Shown: positions 21,739 to 33,500 of the stretch, piece after piece | How positions within the stretch are numbered: the stretch's first letter is position 1 | Layout of the letters: each line of letters starts with the position of its first letter | The notes under the pieces: generated by a model | The model's database searches: none | Told to the model about the DNA's origin: nothing | The model's input: the letters and a program-made list of their open reading frames with translations, nothing else | Translations under genes and position numbers: made by a program | DNA from: Cornus controversa | Taxonomy: Eukaryota > Streptophyta > Magnoliopsida > Cornales > Cornaceae | Assembly: GCA_026545225.1 (NCBI GenBank) | Contig: CM048845.1 | Span: 118,609,033-118,673,032 of the forward strand | Direction of reading: 5' to 3' | DNA: 64,000 nucleotides

Positions 21739-24700
21739 ATGGTTTTCTTATGCTGGAATCGCCCGTCTCCTCAAGATCAGAAGGCGTGCATTGAGAAGTA
21801 AAACGAAGTCACTTCAACTACGAATTTTATTTTATGGAACAAAATTCATTGTTGCATATATGTTTATCGTTCAATGGTCAACAAATGTCACAGGTCTGGT
21901 GCCTTTAACTATGACAGTAAGTATAGAGGAGCTACTGCTAAGCATTTGTCTTCCCTTCAAGAAGACGGGGAGCTCTCAAAAGATGGTTTCTTAATCAACC
22001 ATGCACGCATTTTGGTGGGTTCAGGTCTTGAGACCTATGAGAAGGGCAAGAGCGCTCTTCAGACTTGGAGGTTTGTGTTTTTGTGTCCTCATTCCTGTAT
22101 GTGTTTGTATGCTTGAATGTATATATATCAGTCAGTTCTAGTCAAGAGGGGGATCATAATTTTGCATCTTTAATTTTCAGGCATTTTGGATTTAATTGGA
22201 CATTTGTTGATCCCAAGACTCCAATTCAAAGTGGGGTGAAGTTTTGTGTTTGTGATAAGGAATTTTTCCCCTGGCTCATGATGCCTCTACAAATGGTATA
22301 TGTAAACGAAAACAGGAACACAAAAAATGCTGTGGCCTCTTTCAGTTTTGGCAGCGGCACCCTTCAAGGACACCTACTGGTTAGTGCCTCTTCGTTAGCT
22401 GTAATCATATGTTCACCTCATATAAATGAGATTTTTTTTTTGGTAAGTAATATATATATTTTAACATGCATATTTCTGTTTTCGTGGTTCTGAAAACAGA
22501 AATTATAGTTGACACTGGTAGGACATTATGTTAATTTTTGTTGCATGACTAGAAAACCCACTATTACAATTAGGTACGTAGACCTGCATTTTTTAAACTC
22601 AATTATTGTTTGTTTCTTTTTTTATTTCAAGCAGCATGATTGAATGCATTAAGTGAGATTTACATTTAAGATTTGCAGCAAATGTCTAACTTCGACTATG
22701 AATTCTGTTATGTCTTCCGTTTCTGTCATCTTGTCCTTAAAAAACGAAAAGTCGAAAACATAGAATTAAGTTTTATTAAAACCTCGCAAAAATTAGAAAA
22801 AGAAAAATTGCTTTGAGAGAGAGAGAGAGATGATGATGATGATGATGAATCATAAATAAAGATGTGTATTAAGAAATTTTTTTCAATGAGTTACTGAGCA
22901 AATTGTTTTAGGAGTGAAATTTTATCATGACATTTAGATGAGCAACATGATCTTTCAACTTCATCACATATTAATTGTTCTGTCGTTGAACTTTACTATT
23001 TAATCAGCTTATAAAATTCTTAAAGAAATAAGGATTGTTTGCAAAAAAAATATGATTGACACCTGCATTTTGGTTTCGATTATGAATTTAAAAATAAAAC
23101 CTCACTTCAATGGTATTGTTTCCTTAGGTTTGCAGTTTGGTTTTCTGGAATTAAGACATTTTCTCATTCCATGTTCTACTCTACCTTTTTCATTTAGATA
23201 GGACTTTGAAAAATGAAAAATTAATGATTTTTTTTAATAGAAAAAAGAGAAATAGGTGAAAGAACTTACATGTGTAATATTTATCTTCTCCCCACTATTG
23301 CAAGAATCCATCCAATTGATACAAGTTTTTGGATTGGATTATTGCAATCGTGTTTGCTGCTTGTCGTTTGGTGCTCCGATCCCAGGTCTATGCTTTGTTT
23401 TGGGTTATATTACATATGTAATATATCATATATATATATATATCTATATTAGATTTAAGCATCATGTTTGAATCTCCCTCAAAAAAAAAAAAAATATTCA
23501 CGATCTAATGGTAAAAAATGTTTAAAAAATCAATTTTACGGTTCAAAATATTTATGCTTATCTATTGTCTAAAATAATTCTCTCTATCTACGATCAAATA
23601 GTCCCAATTCACCCACTACATTCACACGTAAATTTATATATACATTCACCTATCCTCATACTCTTAAAATGACATTCACACCTAAATTCATACACATCTA
23701 CCTACCCTCACACCTCTAAAATGACATTCACACCTAAATTCACGCACACATTCACCTACCTTCACACCTAAAATAATATTATATTTTTTATAGTGCTGTA
23801 GGCATAGGCAATACGCAAGTCATATTATGTTGAGCAATTATTATGTTACAAGAGTTTGCTATTGGGTTGGGCTTAAATAAACTAACTACATGTTTCATTT
23901 AATTGGGTTGGGCTACTGTATTTGGGCTATAAAGTAAATTTAAGATTGATGGGCCACATACTAATAAAAAATTTCAAAATTTTTTGGGGGCCATGGCCCA
24001 CCCTCCCTCCCTCCGCCCTGAATGACCCAAGAAAATAAGCCTCTGAAATGCATGTAAACAAAATGCTGAAACTCAATATTTACTCCCTTGCCAGGTAGTT
24101 GGCTGCGGCATAATCAAGATAAAAGCAAAATCAAACATTTAATTGAAGTGGTAGCGGGAATTTGAAGACAATTATTAGTAATATTGTTAATAGTGAACTA
24201 TGTTCACCATATTATGCAACTCGCTAACATTGAAAATTGATGTGGGACAAGTATCATTACGTTTTGATCCTTATTTTCTCGACTGTCGGCTAAGTGTTTA
24301 GCGGTCTAGCCAAGTCTTGCCAAGGACCTATGAGTTCCTTCTTTTGGGAAGGGTGGCTGGGTTTATTATACTTGGTCTAATAGGTTCTGTAATTATTATC
24401 ATCCCACCTTTTAAACCAAGAATGTACCAGAAAAAAGTAGTCCAAGGTCCTTAGCATCACACCACATTCTAATGACATTGCAATGGTTAACTTGTAATGA
24501 TTGGCCGATTATGCTGTCCCATTTATCAATTTGTTGGAGGCAAGCTTACCTAGGTGCCAACAACTACTTTTATTATGTCTTGCCATATCTGAGCAATCAT
24601 GAATCCCAAACTTTTGAATTGGACTCCAAAAATATATTTAAACTTCCAAATGAAATATTGGTTTTCCTTTTTTATTTAGTTTTGAGATGGCATTTGCGTT

Positions 24701-25054
24701 TAGATCATCTACTATTGTCTTGTTAAATGCTTATTTTTGCTCTCGTCTTTGGATTAAACTCAAAACTACTTTCACCTCATCTTCTTTAGTTCGTTTGATC
24801 ACACTTATAAATTCATCTAAATGGGGTAGACTTGAAACCATACTGACATGACATTCAATTTTGTTGAAAGCCAGGCTGGGGAAGAACGCTTTGCAATTGA
24901 GATGGATGAGAACAACCGCGTTTGGTATGAAATTTTTTCTTTCTCCAAGCCTGCTCACTTTCTATCGCTTATTGGATATCCATATGTACTTGCAAAGCAA
25001 AAATATTTTGCTCATCAATCGACCAATGCAGTTCGAAAACATTTGTCTACATAA
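21739..25054 (+). CDS. UPF0548 (DUF1990) family protein, four exons
   Basis: Exons 21739-21797, 21894-22070, 22181-22379 and 24875-25054 join in frame to 204 codons plus TAA; all junctions are GT-AG. The product starts MVFLCWNRPSPQDQKACIEK and continues SGAFNYDSKYRGATAKHLSS. Later come HARILVGSG, FGFNWTFVDP, SFGSGTLQGHLLAGEERF and VWYEIFSFSKPAHF. It ends near YPYVLAKQKYFAHQS. This matches the plant UPF0548 family (Arabidopsis At2g17695) along its full length. The biochemical function is unknown; no signal peptide or membrane span is evident. Intron 3 is 2.5 kb and holds repeats. An upstream in-frame stop and the acceptor at 21704 support the start. AATAAA hexamers lie at about 25240-25249. 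Confidence 0.9.
22380..24874. repeat. UPF0548 intron 3 with simple repeats and a 50-60-bp tandem array
   Basis: This intron has a GA tract followed by (ATG)n at about 22817-22847. A tandem array lies near 23640-23790, built on taaaatgacattcacacc and cctaaattca units with a period of roughly 50-60 bp. A TA-rich run lies near 23427-23442. The stretch from about 24240 has ttgatgtgggacaag, a phrase seen in plant LTR ends, but nothing else supports an element. Confidence 0.5.
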
Positions 25055-25318
25055 GATCCGGTGGCACCGGAGTGATGTGCTAATGTAAATTCTAGTACTA
25101 TTGCAAATGTCTTTCTCCAGATTTCTATGGGACAGATTTATAGTGTTTTCTTAATCTTGTATCTCCTTTTAAGTGTGCATACTCCCAAATGATCCTGGGA
25201 AATTCTGCAATTTTTAATTTAGTTGTTAAAATTCAGTTAAATAAATAAAAGAAGGAAAAAAAAAAAATCCAGGATCCAATTGACAATGAAGACCCTCGTA
25301 TATCCCGGTTGATTAATT

Positions 25319-26300
25319 GGCAAAAGGGTCCAAAACTCTCATGTGATTTTAGAAAGGTGCAAGAAACTATTATATGCTATATTTTGGAACATATCATACT
25401 TTCACCTTTGCAAAAATAAGCAAAAGTACTATCTTTTGCACATGTTTTTCTTTTTTTATGACCATTTTACCTTTTCCATTATTATAAAAATAATAGAGAA
25501 AAGAGAGGTTTTTTATATTTAGCTTTTTCTACTTTAATAAAAAAAAAGATAGAGTTTTATTTTCAGGAAAAAAAATGGGCAAAAAAAAATAAAAATGTAC
25601 AATTACATAATAAAATTTTTTGGATTTTTTTTTTTTTGTTTTTTGAAAAATTTTCCATTATAAAGAGGGGCTTTTTTATATCAATTTTTTTTTTTTTTTG
25701 AAAAAAAACTCAAGAGAAAAGAACTAAATATACACAATTACTTGATTAAAAAAATTCAAATTTTTTCTGTTTTTTGAAAATTGTTTCTAGGACTTTTTCT
25801 ATTAGAAAAAGAGAGAATTTATGAAAATAAAATGATTTTTGAAAAAAAAAAAATGGAAATTATTATTATTGTGCATATTTAGTTTTTTTTTTTTTTTAAA
25901 ACAATTTCTAGAATTTTTTTCTGAAAAAGACTCCACCTTTTTTTTTTTATTAAGGTAAAGGAAACTTAATATAAAAAAACTCCTCTTTCTAATAAAAAAT
26001 TTCTCGGATATAATTTTTGGAAGACAAAAAAAAAATCAAAAATTTTTATTATGTAATTGTGTATTTTTGTTTTTGAAATTTTTTTTCAGAAGACTGATAT
26101 ACAAAAATCTCTCTTTTCTCTATTATTCTTTATTTTTTTTATAATAATAGAAAAGGTAAAACGATCATAAAAAAAAAAGGAATGTGCAAAAAAAAATTAT
26201 TTTGCTCACTCTTGTAAATTCGAAGGTATGATATGATACAAAATATAACATTTGAGATTTCTTGTATTTTTTTATACAAGGGGTTTTGGGCCATTTTGAC
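25319..26300. mobile_element. AT-rich foldback transposon with ~200-bp inverted arms
   Basis: The left arm begins ggcaaaagggtccaaaac and holds tatgaccattttacctttt and aatagagaaaagagagg. The right arm, reverse complemented, begins gtcaaaatggcccaaaac and holds tatgatcgttttacctttt and its own copy of the agaaaagagag word. The arms pair over roughly 200 bp. The middle is T- and A-runs that are again partly palindromic. The 5-mer taatt flanks both ends (25314-25318 and 26301-26305). No coding sequence. Confidence 0.7.
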
Positions 26301-26584
26301 TAATTTCATAAACATTGTTTAATGTGCATATTTATGTATACGTATACAGGTATGCATATCAGCATGCGTATATAATATAGCACCTTTTTTTGTGGAGAGG
26401 AGGAGAGCTAATAAGTTGGTTGGATCACGTTTGTTGGATACTGCTAGGACCTGTCGTTGTGATCAGTGAAATATCTAGAATTTTCAGCCTAGTTACTTGT
26501 TATAGAAGAGAACGTGAGGTACGTTTTTATCTGCTTGTCAGTTGCAAGACTCGCAACGTGTTATAAAAATTGAACACGTCAGTT

Positions 26585-26682
26585 TTAAAGTGTAATAAAT
26601 AAGTATAATAAATGAGGTCTCATTTATTATACTTATTTATTACATTTTAAACCTCATTTATTATACTTATTTATTGTATTTT
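26585..26682. repeat. 32-bp near-perfect hairpin plus third direct copy
   Basis: The left arm at 26585-26616 and right arm at 26619-26650 are inverted repeats with one mismatch and a 2-base loop. The core word is taataaatgag against ctcatttatta. A direct copy of the right arm follows at about 26652-26684 (cctcatttattatacttatt). It could extrude as a cruciform or fold as RNA. Confidence 0.85.
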
Positions 26683-26699
26683 AAATTTAATTTTGTAAT

Positions 26700-28169
26700 T
26701 AAAGCTAATGTGTTGATTTTTTATTGGGACACATCAGCGATCAGGAGGGCTCACCTACACACCGGTGAGTTGGCAAGTATTGTCCATAAGTTGTGGGACT
26801 TAAGGCTTCAGCCAATAATCATACACCACGCGTAAATTAGCGTCCAGCGTTACCAAATGGTCAACGGCCCATTTGAAATTCGAACTTTTTTCTGTCTTTT
26901 AAATTTTTTTTCCTTTTTAGCATGACATTTGCATTATCCTCATGCTCAAAATGTGAGATTTTGTGAAAAAGTTCGCTGGGAACTACCATGAAGGAAAAAA
27001 AATTAGGTTTTTAATATGCATTTGATTAGCATGAAATTTTTTCAACAAAGTTGTAAAAAAATATTGTTTTATTAATTTGGATGGTATGAACGTGAAAATA
27101 AAATACTTAAACTTATCAAAATTATCTTTTAATTTTAAACAATAAAAAATAAATAAATTTGTGTTAAATAAATTTGATCTCTTTCTATTCAATTGTTTAT
27201 ATTTATTTTTAGTAAAGTAATAGACGGTACAAGTTATCAAGAAATTATGAGAGTATTTGAAGTTAAAAGTAAATGGAAGGCAACTAAAAGACTATTTATT
27301 CTTCAAAACTAAAAGTCACGATATAATAGCAATACTTCAATGCTAATATACCTCTTCTAATTAGGTTGGTAAAACTATTCATAATGGTTATTTAGATTAG
27401 AAAGATAATTATTGGAAAGAGTCATCTAGCTTTAAATGGTAACTTTTTTTTTAATAGGTATAAAATATAAAGTATTGAGAATTTCATTATGATTAAAAAG
27501 TTGTAACTCTTGAGAATTCCAAAAGTGAACATGTTTGGATTATTCAACTTCTTATATTAAAATTATAAAACATTATTTAATTAATAAAATTATAAAAAAT
27601 ATATATAAAAAATAAGAAAGCTATACATTTTTTTTAATAGTATATGTGCAGATGTATAGATATAATATAACTTGATGTTAAAGCTAATAATACTGTATTA
27701 GTGATAGATAACATGTGATAGTAGGAAAACTACAGTGAATAAGAGTTATAATAACTTACTACTTCTGTAAAATATGTGGAGAGTGAAGAGAAATAAGAGA
27801 CATAATAGTAAATTAAGATATAAAGTCACGATAAGTAAAATTTTTCTGTGTTTTATGGTAGAATTTTTTTTGAGGAAAATTGAACAGTTATGAAATCATA
27901 TTTTCCTGAAAAATTTCGCTTTCTTTCTAACAAAATTCCTAAAAACTGTAAAAATTTTATTTTTCTTTTCCTTTCCCGCTACTTCTAGCTAAACCAAATG
28001 GACCCTAGAAGAATCACGAGGACTCGAGGTCACTTAATAATAGACTCATTTTTATTCAAACTATATATATATAAAAAAGAAATCATGAACTTTATGAATT
28101 TGTAATTATGATTATGTCATGGAGTAAAATCATTAATGTGGGCCTTCTTCATTATTGTAATTATATTTT
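26700..28169. other. AT-rich spacer, nothing recognised
   Basis: No open frame, RNA gene or transposon end was seen. Confidence 0.4.
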
Positions 28170-28973
28170 GGCCAAAGTGCAATAAACCCCCTCTTATTTC
28201 AAAATAGTGCACAATACTCCCTTCTCATTTTTTTGGGTGCAACAAACACTCTCCAACTTACAAATTGGTACAATTTGCCCCCTATTTGACATTATTTGGA
28301 TTAAAAATTGACTTAAAATGACAAGAAATACCTTCACAAATAAAACAAAATTTGATTAATAACTGAAAAATACCAAAAAAAATTATCGAAAAAAGAGAGC
28401 TTTAATTGGTCAAAAAATACCGGAAAAAATTACAAAAAAATACAGACAAAAAATTGGTGAATTAAAGGTTTTTTTTGGATAAAATTTTTCGACAAATTAA
28501 AGTTTTTTTTTTTTGTTTCTTTTTTTGGTAATTTAATTACAGTTCTTTTTTTTTCTTTTTTCAGTAATTAAATTATGAAAAAAGGACTTTAATTTGGTGA
28601 AAAATAGCGAAACAAATTACCGAAAAATACCAAAATTTGGTGAAAAATAGCGAAACGAATTACCGAAAAATACCAAAAAATAACTTTAATTTGTTGGAAA
28701 ATACCGAAAAAAATTTGGTGAATTAAAATTCTTTTTTTGGGTAATTTTTTTTGACAAATTAAAGTTTTTTTTTCCTGTAATTTTTTTTTAGTATTTTTTA
28801 ATAAATTAATTAGTTTTTAAATTTTTTTTATTTGTTAGGGTATTTTTATCATTTTAAATTGATTTTTAATCTAAAAGACAAATTATATTAATTTGTAAGT
28901 TAAATGGTGTTTGTTTTATTAAAAAAAAGAGAGAACATTGTGCACAATTTTAAAACGTTATTGGACTTTGGAC
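28170..28973. mobile_element. MULE-type foldback element with 9-bp target duplication
   Basis: The left end ggccaaagtgcaataaaccc and the reverse-complemented right end gtccaaagtccaataacg begin inverted arms of roughly 200 bp. The arms share aatagtgcacaata-like, caacaaacac and acttacaaatt words. Flanking 9-mers ttatatttt (28161-28169) and ttatctttt (28974-28982) match at eight of nine bases, the size typical of Mutator-like elements. The interior has short repeated accgaaaaataccaaaa units. No transposase. Confidence 0.75.
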
Positions 28974-29598
28974 TTATCTTTTATATGGTGTCCATTACTA
29001 ACTTTGGTTATTCAACGAGAACAATCTTGATCTTGATTGAAACAACTCGATGACACGTGGCAAGATATGGAAGAAAAAAAAAAGAAGAAAGAGAAAAAAA
29101 GGGTTGGCAGATAAGCATTCGGCAATATTGGTTTCTTTGGCAGCAACAACGATGTCTATCTATTTCATTATATTATCTATCTATTTATTACGTGATAGTG
29201 ATTCCATCCAATAACCTTTATTGATCAAATATTATTTATTTATTATAATGTGAATTCCATGCATTTACAAATTTTAATTAATTGGTTACTGTATGTATAT
29301 CACATGAATAACACGATATGGGGTTGCTCAGCACAATATTTGTAGATTTGTCATTTGTGGACCAACGATTGATAATTCGATACCAATCCACCTCCTCCAC
29401 CAAACATTGTGTGTATACACGTATAATACACTTGCATACATATAAATAAATACTGTAATATACTTACATATGTATAAATAAATAAATAAATTATTTTCGT
29501 ACAAAATTTCAAACTTAAACGAATAATATTCATATTTTTGAGTTAAATCGAATAATACACATGTTAAATGTTTTACATATTATACATTATGAAAAATA

Positions 29599-29641
<43 letters not shown>

Positions 29642-30376
29642 TTTACATTGCCTTTAATAATTTTTTAACCAGTGTGTAATTATAGTAGTAACAATAATTA
29701 ATCTAATCATTTCATTTTTTCACTCAAGGAAAAAAAGTAAGAGTCCTATATCTCATTAGCCATAACTAATTTTAAATAATTAATAGTATTAATTTAGGTA
29801 CTTGCTTAAATGTTATGATGAATAAGATTAAATGTTATAATGAATAATTCAACTGTCTAAACTATATAGTAATGATTGGGATAAAAAATAGAAGATCTTT
29901 TTTTGGATGAGTAAAAAGATAAGATATTTAAAGAAATAAATATGCAAAATTTTAAATATTTTTTAATAATTTGATAATCATAAATTAATTTAATCGCTCT
30001 TTTAATTTAATTTAATATTGAGATATGACTGAAAAGTAACAAAATAGTGTAAAAATAGTAAATTTTGTGATATATATCAACAAGTAATATATAAATGCTA
30101 CTGGATTATTTATCTCAACTTTTATATTAGTGTTGTATTATACTAGTATGTGTAAAATTTTTAATCCTATTTTTTGTAAAGATAAAAAAAAAAAAATTAA
30201 TATTTTAGTAATTAGGTATCAGACCCTTACGCATCGGCAGGCCACGTCCAGTCAAAAGATGCACCGCCCGCGCGGAACTCTGTCTATGCGCAATGCGCAC
30301 TTTGTACTTCTTACCCTGAATCCCGGATATAGATATAGTTTCTATCTCTACTGAATGAAACCCATTCTGTATTAAT
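28974..30376. other. AT-rich spacer and PAT10 upstream region
   Basis: Mostly AT-rich, with a (TA)n run at about 29598-29637. Near 30224-30300 a short GC-richer stretch (gcatcggcaggccacgtcc) stands out, but I could not assign it. Confidence 0.4.
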
Positions 30377-30547
30377 CTCTCTCTCTCTCCAACTTTTTTC
30401 TCGGATGCGAAGACACAAAGAGTTTTCTTTTTCTTTGCTTCTCTTTATGTTCAGACAGAGAGAGAGAGAGAGAGAGAGAGAGTCATTTCATCATTTGTGA
30501 AGAGTTGGTGGTTGTGAGATGCAAGTGATATTTGTGGGTCAACAACA
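30377..30547 (+). promoter_or_regulatory. PAT10 5' UTR with (GA)n tract
   Basis: Pyrimidine-rich sequence followed by about 13 GA units (30457-30482), directly before the start codon at 30548. GA/CT tracts are common in plant leaders. An upstream ATG at 30519 starts a different frame that overlaps the main start and could act as an upstream ORF. Confidence 0.5.
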
Positions 30548-33500
30548 ATGGTGGGTTCATGTCGATCCTTCCGCGACACATGTGATCGATTCTTCCACTT
30601 CTTCCCCTGTCTCTCCGATCCAGGTACGGTACTTCTTCTACTTCCACTTCCCAATTTCCCATTTCCTTTCTCTGGTTTCATTTTTTTTTTGGTTATGTGT
30701 ATTTATATATATATATCTATATATATGAAATGCATTTGTGTTTGATATTTTTGGGATTGTGGGGGGTTTTTTTAGCTCGGAGATCTTCTTTGTGTTTGAA
30801 AGTTGCATTGGTGTTGCTGCATCTGATCTACGCGGGCGTTTTATTTCTATTTGATGGAGATTTGATAGAGAAAACGAAACGCGAACCATGGTATTTATAT
30901 CTATCTTTTCTGTATTCTTCACTCTAATTTTCTTTTGTGTTCTCTGTTTTTTTGTTGATGAAAAAGCTAGGAGTGAATTAAAAGAAAATTAGGGTTTCGA
31001 ATTTTCAGTTTCACATTGTTTGAGACATTGGATAATGTAGGCCTTTACTCAGATTGAGCCTAATATGACTCATTCCTTCACTCATCCATGGTGAACCAAC
31101 AATGGAAGTGCAATGTAACCTCCCACATCTGATTCATTGAACTGGAATTCTTTAATTATGAAGAAGTCACCCTGCAAGTGAAGGAAAACTTGATGACGCA
31201 CTACATTTGTTCCAACCCCACTATGTCATTATTTCAAGCTTCATTCAATATTCAATAATTTGACTCCCATCATGCAAATCATGTAGAACATTAAATTGAC
31301 ATTTCAGCATTGCAATTATATGATTGAACGGGACCAGCATTCAAGTAGTGTTGTTGAAGATGAATCTTCAAAGACAATAAACTGACCACAGTTGTAAGCA
31401 AAGGAGCATTGGTTGTAGTTGATTGAGTTGGATAATGGAAGTCATGGTGGATTATCAATCTGAGTACTTAAGAACGCAGTAAACTGTCATATACTTGCAT
31501 GCTGAAGGAATAAAGTTGTCTACCACAACTTCTTTCAGATTGCCAATGAAGCAATATTGATTCTAGGCTTGAAACTACAGCATGGGTTATAACTGATATT
31601 ATTAAGGAGAGTTACAGTTAGGGCGTCATATTGTTTTTTTATGAATAATTGTTATTAAAAAAATTCCACTTGCTTATGCAAGAATTTTTACTGTGGAGTC
31701 TTTATAATGCAACTGACATCAGACATCATTTATATTTCTTTCCTTTTCTCTTTTTGCATGCTGCCACGGGCATGTGAATGCATTACTGATAGCCTGATAC
31801 ATCCAATATGCACATGTTACTACGAGGCATTTGTTGAAGTGTGATACACTAGTTATCAAGGCAGGGGCACCCAGAGTCAAAGCTGGTTTGCTTGAATGAC
31901 TTGAACGACATTCGATGCAAGCCTTGAGACACATATGATGAAAAACTAGGAAAATAATTTTTCAATTTTTTGTTGCGTGGCCTACTTGTGTGCTGCTGTT
32001 TAATTCAAAAATTTGCAGTTGTTTTCTGATGCTTACTATTATTTCCCTAACTCCCTTTCTCTGTCTCAGGTACACAGCACTATATACGTTTTTGTTTGTT
32101 GCTACATTGGCTCAATATTTCTTTACCTCTGGTTCTTCTCCTGGGTAAGTGGCACTCCATTACATAGTCTTTTTTGTTGCAAAGAGCTTTAATCTAGAGG
32201 TTGTGCTGAGAGCACATTGAATCCTTGTTCTTTATTCTTTTAGCTACGTTCTTGATGCAATGAGGGCTGCTACTGAGGGAGATGCTTTATTCAGAAAGAC
32301 ACCAGTAACCTCAAAGTAAGCACTACTTTTCATTTCCATTGTTAGTGGTAAAAAGGAAGCAGGGAAGAAACTGAAGCAAAATGTTTCTTATTTAAATATA
32401 ATTAGAGAGTATTAGCTGAATCTGGCTACCATCTAATTGCCATATCTTTATGTTTATGTTAATTTTATAACAATCAAGCAAAGACAGCCTGCTTCGAGCA
32501 AAAATGGCAGCGTAGTTGTTACTGTGGATGGGAATCAATTGGGCAAAAGTCTTTTAGGGAATACTTCAACATCGTGGACAAAACTGGTGCAGGACATGTA
32601 CCCTCCTGGATCTTCCATTAGGTACAAAAACTTCATAAGTAAACTGATGGTGCTTCTCTCGGTATCTTCGTAGCAATTATTCTTTACAGCCACATGAATT
32701 GTGCATACTGTGTCAAATTTATGCGCATCATGGTGTTTTATTTTTTATTTTATGTTTATTTTTATTTATTTTATAAGGCACTAGACAAAATTTTCACTCT
32801 AAGTTCCAATTTTTTCCTTATAAGTTCAAGCGAGCAATATAGAGAAAAATATCACATATGAGCGCAGATATAGAACTAACTTTTTCCTCTTGGTTTTTGC
32901 AGAACTTGGACATGCACTTATTGTAATGTTGTGCAGGTTAGATTCTCATCTTATATGTTCTTTTGTATGCAACTGAATCTGATACCATTTAACAACGTCT
33001 CAAAGTCCTGATCATATAATTGGTGGAAATTGTCATAGAATCTATTATTGCACTTGGAAACTAAGAAATGAGATATACCTATGCACACGTTAGTAAACGG
33101 GGTAAACATTATGTTTAGGGGAGATGAATGTAACGTAGCACATATACTACATGATCACTGATGAACTATATCAGCTGGATTTCTCTAACTCCTGATTGTG
33201 TTTTATCTGTTCTGGCATAACACAATCTTATCTGGAGAAGTCCCTAAATTTAGAAGGCCAACATTATGTGGGTACCAGTCAAATGGAGACAGGGTTCTAT
33301 TTATTGTTTGCACAGATGTGAACTTGAACGAGTGCACATGCACACACCCAGAGAACCTACATTCAGGTTGCTGCAATTTGTTTTTTGGTTGTGCTCATGT
33401 TCAATAAAATGGAAAGTAAACAGCTTTCCTTCAAACCCCAAAAGGGGAAATGTAGTATAGAAGTCTCAGTTGGGACAAGGGTGTCTACGTATTACTTATT

